Source: Lotus japonicus (Eukaryota; Streptophyta; Magnoliopsida; Fabales; Fabaceae). From it: DNA of 64,000 bases. The notes under the pieces are model-generated. The model made no database searches, was not told the DNA's origin, and was given only the letters and a program-made list of their open reading frames with translations. Where the stretch lies: assembly GCF_012489685.1 (NCBI RefSeq), contig NC_080046.1:43983176-44047175 (forward strand), given 5' to 3'. Positions 1 to 11,019 of this stretch are shown here, piece after piece. Position 1 is the first letter of the stretch. Every line of letters begins with the position of its first letter. The translations under genes were made by a program, and so were the position numbers.

Positions 1-170
1 GTTGCTCGTATGTGTCACTTACACTTCCACCTTAACTAATCATTTTGTTTGAATACTTTGCCCTGATTTTGTTAGATTTGTCTCATAGTTTTGTCCTCGG
101 CTTTACTATGAGACAACATTCTTGGCCTAGTTCTGTACTGAAACCTTAACACAATTTTTTTGTCACTAAG

Positions 171-1915
171 TTCTCAAGAAAGAAGAAGAGGAAAGGAAAG
201 CCAAAGAAGGAAGTACAGGCAAACGTGTCAGCACTGGTCAGATGCTTTTATTGGTGCTTCAATATTCTCCAATACTTATTCTGAGAAGCTATTAACTAAT
301 TTATATTTCCTTGCAGGAAAAGTTAGTGGTCCAGACTTGAAAAGTTTTGTTCAGCAACTACGAGACCCTTCAGAAGGTCATCTTACTGTTGTTTTTTCTT
401 CGACAGAAATATTGAGTACCTTTTTTCTTTCAAAAGAAATTATTTGGATAAATTTAATTAAGCATATACTGAAGCTTGATTTTGATTTCAAGGCAGTAGA
501 ACGTTCCCCCACCCCTCAAAACAACACAAAACAAAGAATTTTATTACTCTATTCAAGTGAGATTATGTATAATTTCACTTGTTCTTCATAAATCGCCTTC
601 TAAGATTTCTGATTTGTTTTTTGATAGGCAAATGTTAGTAAATTAGTCTCTCCTCAGGGTTCGAACCTTGGAGCCTTCACCCTTCATCCCACCCAACCCT
701 TATGTCCCCTAGCTCTTACCACTTGAGCTAACCTTCGGGGACTCTAAGATTTCTGATAACAGGCTTCCTAAAAGAAGAGATAAAGCCTTCCAGAGAGAGG
801 ATTCTTACCATACATCTATATACTACTTATTCTTTAAATAAAGCTTTTGACATGTTTTCTCATCTATAGGTGTCAAGGTTGAAGAATCATCTGGTGCAAT
901 GGATGGCTTACGGTGAGTCGTATGAAGTTGATAGTTCAATACCTAAATATCTTGTTTAAAATGCAGGTTTTATGTACAGCCACTGTCCCTCCCAAAAAAG
1001 TACATGCTCTTTGGAGAAATTTCTGTATTGTAGTATGTGGCTTTTATTATTTTCTTATGCAGTGTACATTTATCCGAGTTTGATGGTAATTAAGTTTCCA
1101 CCCCCCGGCTGCAAACCCTGGCTGCCTTTTGGGAGCACCTGCCTCCCATCAATCCAGCCCCCCCATCCTTTTATTGAATTGTCAGGAAGTTGTCAGGGAG
1201 TCATTTCTTAGTTCCTGTTGCAATATTTTGGTTTAACTTCCCTAAGGAGTATACTCTGATCAGAGGAATAAATCCAGTGTCTAAATATGAACTGTTAGAA
1301 CAATAACATTTCTGATAGTGTACTCTGGAAATGACATTCTTTGGTCAAAGAACTTTGGTCCTCAATGTTGTGGTCATAAAATCCAGATTTTCTGCTTCAT
1401 TCTGTTTTGGATGTTCTTTAAACTATAGTTGTTAGTGCCTTCTATGTTCTATTTGCTGTGACGCATGCTTTTTCTTCTCTTTTGCAATTAAAATAGTTTA
1501 GGACAGAACAAACTATTCACCTTAAAGTAATCATATGATCTTTCTGCAGGGATTCTCAAGACAACGCAGGTGAGAAAGAAAAAGTGGAACTTGAGTAAGT
1601 CAAAATGTGTATATACTTTGTGTCAATGAGCACTGTGATTAAGCAAAGCTTCTATGAATCCTAACTTTTTGTAAATGAAACAAAATCTATGCTCTTATCC
1701 CTAAACCTGGAGCCATAATATAAGCAAAGCAATTTTGAGAAGTTAAATGGCCTTATGAGATATATCATTTCCCAAGTTGTTAAACCACTTATATCATATC
1801 GGTATTCATTACTTTACTAATTGTTATCTGTTCCTAAAATTTTGCTTTCAGGTCTTCAGAGCCAACAGGATCTGGTCCATCTTTTAGACCAGGAACCTGG
1901 CAACCTCCAACTTGA
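171..1915 (+). CDS. C-terminal part of an unidentified multi-exon gene (last five exons)
   Basis: Five short exons join in phase with GT/AG borders: 171-236, 317-376, 870-912, 1550-1594 and 1852-1915, ending in TGA at 1913-1915. The first exon encodes a charged stretch beginning LKKEEEERKAKEG. The second contains GPDLKSFVQQLRDP. The tail is acidic and polar and ends FRPGTWQPPT. The gene begins outside the window on the left, so its family could not be named. A charged, probably disordered C-terminal tail is all that can be seen. A 129-bp SINE sits inside the intron between exons two and three. The exon structure is convincing because four junctions keep one open frame; the function is unknown. 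Confidence 0.7.
599..757 (-). mobile_element. tRNA-derived SINE with perfect 15-bp target site duplication
   Basis: Read on the minus strand, the element starts GTCCCCGAAGG at 742. It carries a box A (TTAGCTCAAGTGGTAAGAGC), a box B (GGTTCGAACCC) and ends in a short A-rich tail near 614. Identical 15-bp copies of TCTAAGATTTCTGAT flank it at 599-613 and 743-757. This is a full-length, little-decayed plant SINE in an intron. Confidence 0.93.
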
Positions 1916-2756
1916 GCTTTCATTACAATGAGGGAGCCTTGCTGACACCAAACTTGCGTCTTAGCCTCATGCTCTGTTTTGAAAAGCCATGCGTGATGTC
2001 TTCAAGTTTTTTGGTAGAATTCTAGTTCATCGATTAACAAAGAATATGACCACTAAGACAACCTGGTGCATCATGCATTTACAGTGATTCTTTCAAACAC
2101 AATTGGCAGTTATGGCCAAGGAGAAAAAATCTTCCCTTCAAACTTCATTGGGGTTTGTATCAAATGTTGTTTGTGGTGGTTGAAAGCTAAAACAAACAGA
2201 CTGACCTAGTTCTTTCCAAATAAAAATCTCTTACATGGTTTTGATGCATTATGATGCTGCATTCTCTCAATCTTAGATGCATTGTGGATTTGGGTCCTCT
2301 GCATTTGAATTGTTGGTGCAATGAGACAAGAAGGTGACTTTCATAGTTTTTGAAATTGTGAGAACTGTAAAGTAGGATTACCTTGAGTCCTGGTTCCATC
2401 CATCATATATTCATCTTACATAATGGATCCATAAATCATTTAAAAGGCTGAGTTGAAAATATTAAGTTAAGATATTTTATTGTTTGATTAAATTTTATAA
2501 GTGAGATGCAATTTTGTAAATAGAAATACTCAACTTATCATCATTCGAAGATGAGTTAAGATGTTTTATTATTTAACTAAACTTGATAAGTGAGTGTCAA
2601 GTTTTGTGAAACTCTATTGCCTAATGAGAGGGTCCAGATCCTTCCCATACGAAGAGGGACTCAGAAAAATAAGAGCTAATTCCACATTTTTTATTTACAA
2701 TAATTAGGAAAATAATGAAAGGGGCAAGAAACGTGCTTACCCTACCCTCTTCACCC
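1916..2756. other. 3'UTR and AT-rich spacer with a diverged direct duplication
   Basis: The first few hundred bases are probably the 3'UTR of the gene ending at 1915. Near 2455-2520 and 2555-2612 two similar segments follow one another, both containing GTTAAGAT, TTTTATT and AAGTGAG. This is an old local duplication. No coding signal was seen on either strand. Confidence 0.5.
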
Positions 2757-3228
2757 GTTACTCCATTATACAATATGTCTGGTAATTGGTGATTTTAATG
2801 ACTTGCTTTCACCAGCTGATAAATTGGGGGGTGACCGGCCGGATCTTGGACATATGCAGTGGGTGACTCAAATGTGCAATAGCTGTGATCTTCATGAGGT
2901 TGACTTCTAGGGTTATCGATACACTTGGTCTATTAAGAGGGAGGCACCTCACACCATTCGAGAGAGGATTGATTTTGCTTTGGCTAATAGCACGTGGGAC
3001 TCTTTGTGGCCTTCTTCTTTCCTCTCCCACTGGCAGAAACACCGATTTGATCATAATAGCCCTTTGCTGCTTTCTTGTGGTTCTTCTAGAGGAAGGAAGG
3101 AATTAGCTAGAACTAGAATGTTTGAGGAGATGTGGCTTAAGGAGGGAGCAGAATGTGAAGAATTGGTAACGGAGAAGTGGTGTCAAGGGGGGGACAATGT
3201 GATGGAAAAACTGTCAATGGTTGCGTAA
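2757..3228 (+). pseudogene. LINE (L1-type) endonuclease fragment
   Basis: Conceptual translation shows the apurinic endonuclease domain of plant non-LTR retrotransposons: LVIGDFNDLLSP, then a tryptophan-rich segment, then RIDFALANSTW and a DHNSPLLL-like end. The segment is interrupted by an in-frame TAG at about 2908-2910. The remaining ORF2 parts (reverse transcriptase, RNase H) do not follow, so this is a short broken remnant. Confidence 0.85.
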
Positions 3229-4276
3229 TTAGATTGCTGGATTTATTCAACCTCCATGATTGCATAACATCAAAAATAAGAGCAAGACAGCTAAATTATA
3301 TAGGCTGCATATTTAGGACTTGTTATAAAATTTCTTTGATATCTTATCATTTTAATTAGTGGATGGAAATTAGAATTGTAAAAAATATAGAAAGATTTAA
3401 TCCACTCATACAATAGTCCTTACAACGCCACCCAAATCTTCCAACATCATTTGTAAAGTAGTTAGATTTTAACCCATAGTTAACCATATAGCAGCAAAAA
3501 AAATACAAACACAGCACATAGCTATCTCTGATATCTGTTATGCTTATTTCTATTATCTCCACTCCTAGTGATTTGTTGGATTGGAATGTTAGCAAGCACC
3601 AACAAGTCCTAGGTTCGAATCTAGCATGAAGTAACATCCCCACTTCTTTTGTATTAAGATAAAATGGGGAAACAATTAAAAACAAAGGAATAACAATGAT
3701 GTTCAAAATTTTGAGTTTTTCCTTCCCAAACTATTCCCTCTGTTCTTGTTCAGATACCAATATAAATACTACTATCTATAACAGCAACATTTGACAGAAG
3801 TATATAGTACATAATTGTTCATGCACTAAAGAGTTGATAATTGGATAAACATTATGTTGTGTGCATCTCATAAAACAACCAAAGGAACATAAAAAATACA
3901 AGGCAGATGAGGCGAAAAGCCAACACCAACAAACTACATTAAAATCAAACAGCAGCAACTACCTAACACTGAATGTGATCCCACCTCTATGCGCATACAG
4001 CAAGCAATTGCAGCAGCTACAAAATAGGAATTGCACTCCAGCAAGCAAAACGCAGCAAATTCCAATTCAGCAGACCTTGTCAAAACAGCACCACTCCATA
4101 GCAACAGCCTTCAAGACCAATGGAGCTCCAATCACCAATTCGAACCAGCTCATAGCCTTGCAACTTGCCTCAGCAACCCAGATATTGCAGTAGCAGAGAA
4201 AGAAAACAGACCCGAGAGCAGCACCAGATCTCTAAGAATAGAGCAATTCTTGCTCCATTGTTAAAACCAGTAAGTA
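3229..4276. other. AT-rich spacer without a recognisable gene
   Basis: Only short chance reading frames are present. Near 3595-3625 there is a weak tRNA box-B-like match (GGTTCGAATCT) that may be the remnant of a SINE, but no convincing box A or target duplication was found. Confidence 0.45.
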
Positions 4277-6073
4277 CTATGGATTGGCTATGGCTACAAT
4301 AGTTTCAACCTTAGACCCGAATTTGGCTGCTTTAAGCTTAGCAATCAACCTTTCCAGCATACAAATCCGGTTTTTAAGATTAAATGCTTCACCTACTGTA
4401 CAAGAACTGACACCTTCTCCTTCCATATCATTAACACTATTTCTAACATAAAATCTGTCAGTGATCTTTGATTCATCAGCATTATCCCCAGAATTCCCTA
4501 CTTGACATGTTCCAAACTTGCAAGTAAAATCAGGAAGTGGGCCAAAAGATAATTCACATTTTACCTCCCTAGTTAAAGCTGGTGACATATGTTGTGAGCT
4601 GTTTTTGCTTATCAGACAACGATCATAGCCTTTCATTGCATCTCCTTCCTTGCCTGAATTCAATTGCTTCCACCAGTTATACCTAGAAGTAACCTTTGGC
4701 TGGGAGGAACATAATGCAGTGCACAAATTAATATTCATTATTGGTTGGCTATAACTCATCCAAGGATCCTTGTTACAAGGAGAAACCACACCAGGGATAT
4801 CCTGATCCATCTTGAATTGCATACCAACCCTATGTGGGTGGTATTGCTCCACACACCCCATACCAACTAGCTCAGAGACCCTCAAACTTCGACCAAAGGA
4901 TTGCAACTCATAATCAAAACAGGGGTTTTGACACATCCACATATCCTTTTCATTGTAAAGGTACAAGGGTGGAGAATTTTGGTATGGGCGCCACAGAACA
5001 CCATTTGTATTCCCAGCAGCATCCAAAATCAAATTCAAGTTGTTATTTTTCAGCATTTCCACATTGTGCCATTTAGCCATTATGGGTTGGCCTTGCCCAG
5101 ATGAACTTGCACATGGAATTGGCAGCAGTGCTGGAAATCTCTCCAAAGCCCATACTTGAACCAGCTGAAAAGGAGCCCATAGTGTGACACTCAAATTCAT
5201 TGTTGCAGAACTTCTCACACTGTTGCTCAGCAAACTCAAATCCCTATAAATGCTCGCTAAAACAGCAGGTGCAAGAGCTACTCGGGTCCCTTGAGCTAAA
5301 TGTATGGCAATAGAAAAGACGCTCTTCAAAATGGTTTCAAATGGATTTGCAGGAAATACAAACCTCGACAACCAACAGACCAGAAAGGCCTCGTGTTCCA
5401 CACTGCTTTCATTCTTCATAAAATGCAGCATCCATGGCTTATGAAGCATCATTTTGGCTGTAGAGTTATTAAACATTCTTCTTACCTCAATTAATTTTGC
5501 TTCTATTTCCTTATGCTCATTCGTCTCGAGAGGGCTAGAAACAGGAGCTCCTATAACAGAATAACCCCAACAAACCTTCAAATCTTCCAATGTGATGGTT
5601 GCTTCTCCCCAAGGGAAGATGAACGTTTTGGTCTTGGAACACCATCGCTGAGTAAGAGCATGAATCAACTCATCATTCCTGTTGAACTCATATGTAGAAG
5701 CTTGGATTGCATTGTCTATTCCAGCTTTTACCCACAAATGTTCATACTTGAGTTGCATCTTTTGGACCCATGTTTTCCACTCCTCTGGTGGCTTTTGCCA
5801 ACCATTGTATCTTACTTCCTGAATTGCCTCTGCATGGTTAGATGTAAAAGGAAGTGAAAAATCACAAAGTGACTCTTGGATGGCACAAGGTTTCAGAAAA
5901 TAAGCAATTCTAGTAGTTGGGTTTTGAGCTGAATATGGCTGTGAAATCATCAACTCTTGTCGAACATCAATAATTTCCTCCTCTGATTCCTCTTCTGATT
6001 CTGGAGTGCAAGAAAAATGAATGAGTTGATGCAAGTGAAGAGCTTCTTCAATTTCAGCTTGGATGAACAGTGG
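4277..6073 (-). CDS. Plant mobile domain (MAIN-like) protein, large 3' exon
   Basis: A 599-codon open stretch runs from a good splice acceptor (pyrimidine-rich, ending TAG, exon from 6073) to TAG at 4277-4279. The central part matches the plant mobile domain: a conserved WCSKTKTF segment followed by FPWGEATITLEDLKVCWG at about codons 140-175, then tryptophan-rich helices and the segment LWAPFQLVQVWALERFP. Proteins with this domain include MAIN/MAIL1 of Arabidopsis and are related to sequences carried by MULE and Ty3 elements. The ORF has no internal stop over 1.8 kb, so it is either active or a recent loss. In-frame ATG occurs only at 5950, so either that is the start, or an upstream exon not identified here supplies the N-terminus. 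A frame stop lies directly before the acceptor. Downstream of the domain the chain is polar and ends with a short leucine/lysine-rich helix. Confidence 0.8.
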   Translation of the reverse strand, partial: PLFIQAEIEEALHLHQLIHFSCTPESEEESEEEIIDVRQELMISQPYSAQNPTTRIAYFLKPCAIQESLCDFSLPFTSNHAEAIQEVRYNGWQKPPEEWKTWVQKMQLKYEHLWVKAGIDNAIQASTYEFNRNDELIHALTQRWCSKTKTFIFPWGEATITLEDLKVCWGYSVIGAPVSSPLETNEHKEIEAKLIEVRRMFNNSTAKMMLHKPWMLHFMKNESSVEHEAFLVCWLSRFVFPANPFETILKSVFSIAIHLAQGTRVALAPAVLASIYRDLSLLSNSVRSSATMNLSVTLWAPFQLVQVWALERFPALLPIPCASSSGQGQPIMAKWHNVEMLKNNNLNLILDAAGNTNGVLWRPYQNSPPLYLYNEKDMWMCQNPCFDYELQSFGRSLRVSELVGMGCVEQYHPHRVGMQFKMDQDIPGVVSPCNKDPWMSYSQPIMNINLCTALCSSQPKVTSRYNWWKQLNSGKEGDAMKGYDRCLISKNSSQHMSPALTREVKCELSFGPLPDFTCKFGTCQVGNSGDNADESKITDRFYVRNSVNDMEGEGVSSCTVGEAFNLKNRICMLERLIAKLKAAKFGSKVETIVAIANP

Positions 6074-7435
6074 CTACATGAAAATGCAAACAAAAAGGAA
6101 CTGTGTGAGTTGATAATGATGGTGTAATTAATTTGAAGCAATTAAGTTACTACAACTGAAACAATTAGTTAACAAAAAGGATGAAGCAATTAAATTAATA
6201 AGTAACTAAAATGGGGCATCAATACATATAAAGAAAAGAAATGCAGATAGCCTCACTCCATAGAACTAACCTCTAACTAAAAAATCTTCAAACTATTTAA
6301 CTAGCAGAAGCATTTTAGTTTCAATTCCAAAGAACAAGGCTACCAGAGGTTTTTTTAAAAGGAAAAAAGCTACAAGAGGTAAAGTCCTCACTGCTATGTT
6401 TAATTGATATTGGTGCTTTTAGAAAAATAGTTTAGTTAAGTGCTTATTGTGTAGTGCTTACTCATAAACTAATTTAAGAAATTTACTGGAATAAGTTGAA
6501 AATATGTGATAAATAAGTATAAGCTCTTTTTCATATGTTATTCTAAACAACTTATAAAAATAAGCTCAAAACAGCTTATAGGTAAATCATAAACTATTTA
6601 CATAACATCTCATATACACTTGTATAAGCGTTTATGTTATATGAAGTAAGCTCTACCAAACGGGTCATTTCACTTAATATTTTTACTATTGATCTAGATA
6701 TTCCACAACATAGTCGTGAGACTAATTTATTATCATGCCGGCAGCGGACTAAGTAATAGAGGATGGCCAATAAAGCTTTTTCATTCACATGAGTTGAGGT
6801 TTGAACGCCTAACTACGCGTATACTAACCCGACCACTTGCTTCCAATTCATTTATTCTACATCCCACATTAATCCGGTGCATGCTCTGGTACCCACAATT
6901 ACAAATGAGTGTAGGTATAGGAGTGACATGTACTAATAATATTAAGACACCTGAGATGAATTTACTCTTGTTCTAATATATCCTTATTATTTTATTAATT
7001 GTGTAAAGACCCCAAATTTATTCTAAATTACATGCTTCAATCACTAGAGTGTTGTTCATCTTCATATTCTTCAAAACTCATTACCAGAACCGAACACAGT
7101 AATCTCACTCCAGTTTTCAATTTCTTAATCTTGTTCTTTCTTCCCACCCAAAATCAAACAAAACTGATAAACCCTTCAAACCAAAATCCCATACCATAAA
7201 CCAGAATCTATTTTTTTTTTCAAAAATAGATGAAAGAATGTAATCTGAGAACAAATAACTAACTCAAAAAGAGCCATAGTCAAGTAAAAACAGAAAAAAA
7301 CAACTGATAAAAACAGAAACAGTAATTATCAGAAGCAACAATGACTAGTCATGTAAGCATTAAAATATAGAACTTCTTTTCAAAAAAAAAAAATATAGAA
7401 CTTTGACATACCATGTCATTGAGATTATTTTGATC
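6074..7435. other. Upstream/intron DNA of the mobile-domain gene, repeat-like
   Basis: No coding exon recognised. The stretch 6385-6670 (with TTATAAAAATAAGCT and a GTAAGCTCTACCAAACGGG end) looks like a common legume interspersed repeat, but its ends were not defined. Near 6790-6815 a weak box-B-like GAGGTTTGAACGCC is visible. Confidence 0.4.
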
Positions 7436-7714
7436 CTAAGAGAGCTTCAGGTTCTTGTTGATCTTGTTCACCATTCTGCAAACAGCAACGTGCTTAATCT
7501 TCATCTTTCTCGCCATTTTGCAAACAGGCACAGCGACCACGTCGTACTCATAGTCCTTCTTGCGCTTGTTATTGTGATGACGCCGTTGCAGGTGGTGAAT
7601 CTCGCACATCTTCTTGTTCGCCATCACTCTCCGCCGGCAGCGCCATTTCCGGCCGTTGCTGCGGTTGCACCGGAGATGCTTAGGCACAGCCTCCTCCTCC
7701 TCATTTTGCACCAT
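7436..7714 (-). CDS. Isolated WRC-domain exon, like the N-terminus of KDM3/JMJ25-type histone demethylases
   Basis: From ATG at 7712-7714 the frame encodes 92 residues. Residues about 13-55 form a WRC zinc-binding module with spacing C-x9-C-x10-C-x2-H: LRCNRSNGRKWRCRRR followed by KKMCEIHHLQRRH. This wording (CEIHxLQxRH) is typical of the first exon of plant JmjC demethylases of the IBM1/JMJ25 group, where it precedes a RING-like region and the JmjC domain. A polyacidic run (NEEEEA) precedes it. No RING or JmjC exons follow on the same strand; the next gene-like unit is the mobile-domain exon. It is therefore a truncated gene copy or a short WRC-only gene. The local base composition is far more GC-rich than the flanks, which supports real coding sequence. 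Confidence 0.6.
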   Translation of the reverse strand: MVQNEEEEAVPKHLRCNRSNGRKWRCRRRVMANKKMCEIHHLQRRHHNNKRKKDYEYDVVAVPVCKMARKMKIKHVAVCRMVNKINKNLKLS

Positions 7715-8497
7715 GAATTTAATTTGGATGATGAGCGTCACAGAACGCAGGGAAGGAAATGGAAACGTTTTTGTAGTGAGGCGTGAGGAGTGAGGAGTGC
7801 AGTACTATTTTGTTTTGTTTGTATTATTATGACAGAATCAATGGAGCTAGCTAGCTAGCTGGCAATAGGTTTGTTTCACAAAAATGGGTCTTTCTTTCTT
7901 TCTTTCTTTCTCAAGGATTGGTTCACTATCCAGTATCCTCATCAGGTGAATGTAACCATCAAGTCTCCATCACCTCCTTCATGGCTCTTTCATGGGTACC
8001 ACTACCACACTATTTTTTATTCTTGTTTTTCAAGCTTTAACTTTATGGTGATCTATCTATAACTATCATAAAAGTGGGGTCATGACACATCTAGTTATTC
8101 ATGTATAACCGCTGCTGATGATGGTTGAGAGTTGAGACACAATGCATACAACATACATAATGCAAAACAAGTTGGATAAAGAAAACAAGGTACCCTTTTC
8201 CTTAGGCTTCAGAAGTGGTGTATTTTTTAACCTTTACATATTCCCAAAAAAAGAAATCCGCTAGCATGGATTTGGTTATGGTAGCTTGTACACCCCACTT
8301 AATTTGCTTCTTAGCTATGATTGTCATGATTTCCAGTTTTATGAAAGTAGTGAAGTACTACAGTCAAAAGTCATTGTCTGATAGAGTGAGTTTTGGATAT
8401 GCCAGCAATATGGCATTTCATTGCGTTTCGGTCTGTTTATAACTTCAATCTAATGAAATGACAGCAAACATCAACCTATCTTAGGCAATTCATTAAA
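7715..8497. other. Spacer; presumed 5' side of the WRC exon
   Basis: Contains a GCTAGC-type run near 7848-7860 and a CTTT microsatellite at about 7889-7911. No gene, TATA box or transposon ends were recognised with confidence. Confidence 0.4.
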
Positions 8498-9186
8498 GGC
8501 TTAAATAAGTTTTTAGTCACTAACCTTTACCATATGTTTGATATTGGTCCCTCATCAGAGTGAATGTGGGTTTTAGTCCCTAACCTTATTTTTCTCCATT
8601 TTCACACCGCTGGCTTTGTGTTTGTGAGTTTATCTCAACAAATCTCAAAATTAAAGGGAAATAGGTTGTGTTTTGTTTCTCAAAATTAAAATTACTTCAA
8701 TATGGTGGAGAATTTAGCAGAGATTTCAAGCATTTGCTCTATCTTCCTTGATTTTTCGTTTTCCTAGACATTGAATTTTATTTTATGAGAATTAGAGTTT
8801 ATTTTCTGGGTTTTTTTGAAGATGAGGGATGAAGATGGTGAAGAAGGATTAGAGTTAAAAAAATTTAGGACTAAAATTAAAGATTTGATAAGGGATTAAA
8901 GTTAAATAAATTAAGTTTTTTTTAAACAATTTCTTTTTTTTAATTAATTAGGTTTTTTTAAATATAAAATAAAAAAAATTCCACGTCAACTCATTAATCC
9001 CACGTGGCCATGTCACATGGGCCATCAGAGCTCCGGCGTTGACCTAGAGCTCCGGATGGACCAAAACCAAACATTTTGACAAAGGTTAGGGACTAAAGCC
9101 CACATTTACTCTGACGAGGGACCAATGCCAAACATATGGTAAAGGTTAGGGACCAAAAATTTATTTAAGTCTTAGCCTTCATTGAA
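8489..9186. mobile_element. Non-autonomous TIR element, probably MULE-type
   Basis: The ends at 8498 and 9177 form a long imperfect inverted repeat of about 85 bp. The left end reads GGCTTAAATAAGTTTTTAG, and the reverse complement of the right end reads GGCTAAGACTTAAATAAA; both continue through a shared CCTAACCTTTACCATATGTT block. Flanks TTCATTAAA (8489-8497) and TTCATTGAA (9178-9186) fit a 9-bp target duplication with one change, the size made by Mutator-like elements. No transposase is present. Confidence 0.75.
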
Positions 9187-9639
9187 TGACTAGAGTGGTA
9201 ATTCTGAACGTTCTGCTGCTTTTTTACACATTTAAGGGCATTTTTTGTTTTCAACTTTTTTTCTGTATGCTAAAATGGTGATAAATTACATGACATCCTA
9301 GTTGTCTTAACTTGCAACTGCTGACATGAGGTTTAATCCATTTAAATATTTTAAATTTCGTTTGTTAAACTCTGTAAAACTCGACTCACTTCTATAATGT
9401 TCACGTGTTAGAAGCAGAACTTTAGTTTTTACTCATCAACTAACCATAAACTTCTTCAAGGCAAGCATTTTTTCAGATGATATTTATGATACTTGAAAGT
9501 TCATCATTGATTGGGGTGAAAATGGGTTGGGCTGGGATAGGCTTTACGAGGCATAGGCCACGTCGCCACTAGAAGAATCAGAGAAGAACAATAGAATTAT
9601 GATATAAATAAATCTTTGTTCATAAATTCACTAATTGAT

Positions 9640-9705
9640 TGTGTAGCTCAACTGGTAATGTGTGTGTTTTACCACTATAAGGTCGATGACCGGGATTTTG
9701 TCCTA
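9640..9705 (+). repeat. tRNA-like head, probable decayed SINE
   Basis: A box A match (TAGCTCAACTGGTA) at 9644-9657 is followed after 23 bases by a degenerate box B (GGTCGATGACCGGG). The fold and 3' end of a real tRNA are missing, so this is a SINE or tRNA pseudogene. Confidence 0.55.
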
Positions 9706-10982
9706 GTTTTTAGGGTATTTTATTTGTTTCCTTTTTAGTCATTTTCTTTGTCTCATGTAGTGTTTTATACATTTTCATGCATTTTTTCTTTTATTTGTGC
9801 AATTGCATTAGTTTAGTAGTTTTGTTGTTTTATGGGGACCTTTTTCATATTTTAGCATAGTTTTGTGTTTTTTTGCATTTGTCTTTGTTCTGAGGTCTCT
9901 TGTGTCAATAAACCTTTGCTATTTTTGATATTTTCCTTGAGCTTTGATGAGAATAATCAGGTGAAACTGTAGAAGAAGGAAAGTCAAGATCTTGGTTTGG
10001 AGGTTTAAAGTTTGCATTGAAGTGAAGTTAAGTTGGAATTCTGAAGGATTTTGGGCGAGCAATGGTGCCTGGGCGCTCAGTACTAGCGCTCGAGCACCCA
10101 GCACACAGAAGCAAGAAAGCTGAAAAAAGTCAAGTCAGGCGCTCGAGAGCCCAACACTAGCGCTTGAACGCCCAGCACTCTGAAGCCAACATAAACTTTT
10201 CATGTAATTGGCGCTCAAGCATGCTTTCCCAGTGCTTGAGCGTCGAGACACGTATGAAAACTCTTTAAATAGGTGTTTACTTATTTTTTTCATATCTTTT
10301 GCATCATTACATACTTTGTAAACCTCAGAAGGAGAGGAACATCTAGGAGAGTGTGAGAGGGCTTCCAAGCTTGTAATCCAGGTTCTTAGCCATTGTCATG
10401 CTTGACTAATCTCTCTTCTATGACTTTGATTTTCTTGTAAGACTTTTCATATTTAAGTTATAATTTTAAGTTCTTTCCCACATGTTCTTCTTCTATCCTT
10501 GAATCCCATTTTCTGAATTTCAATCTAAGCTTGTGTGCATGCTTGCTTTATGTTTTTCTATAATCAGAACGAAAGTTTGTTATAGATTAGGGAACTGATT
10601 TGGGATTACCCTTTCTATATTTGCTACTAGGAATAGAGGAATGATTGAAGTTTGTTGGCCTGAACATTGTAATCTTTATGCTTCAAACAAATGTTTAAGT
10701 ACACAAGGAATTGAGCTTATCTTTTGGTTTGAAAGAATTATCTATGCGAGGCATCGATAGGTAGTTGTTTAGGCTATAACATCAAGGAGAGATTCATGAG
10801 TTCATATGCATAGGATGATGTGCTTAAATTGACTTGTTGAGCAAGAACCCAAAGTATCTTTCCTTTCTGAATTTACTTACTTTTTTCCTTATTACTACTT
10901 CGACATATGTTTATCTCAATAAAACAAACCTTCAAACTTAAGACTTAAACCGAATTTATTCACTCACAATCCATGTGGTTCG

Positions 10983-10985
<3 letters not shown>
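9706..10985. repeat. Noncoding retroelement-like region (LTR/UTR style) left of the integrated virus
   Basis: No ORF of note. Between 10050 and 10260 the motif GCGCTCGAGC and variants (GCGCTTGAACGCCCAGC, GCGCTCAAGC) recur in both orientations, a pattern seen in legume LTRs. The stretch ends CCATGTGGTTCGATA, wording often found next to retrotransposon junctions. Family and ends could not be fixed. Confidence 0.4.

Positions 10986-11018
<33 letters not shown>
10985..11018. repeat. (TA)n microsatellite, left insertion flank of the endogenous virus
   Basis: About 16 TA units run directly into the first base of the viral terminal repeat. The right end of the virus also abuts a TA tract, so this is the likely integration target. 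Confidence 0.9.

Positions 11019-11019
<1 letters not shown>

Noticed and set aside
160..591. A single 143-codon gene at 160-591
   Set aside because: It begins at a non-ATG codon and reads through an intron; the true exons 171-236 and 317-376 use another frame.
4834..5857. Plus-strand frames opposite the plant mobile domain exon
   Set aside because: Shadows of the minus-strand frame, without family resemblance.
7700..7786. Plus-strand 127-codon frame at 7403-7786 rich in L, V and H
   Set aside because: It is the antisense of the WRC exon; the zinc-finger spacing and GC pattern support the minus strand.
9640..9705. Functional tRNA gene
   Set aside because: Box B is degenerate and the acceptor stem cannot be paired; a SINE or tRNA relic is more likely.
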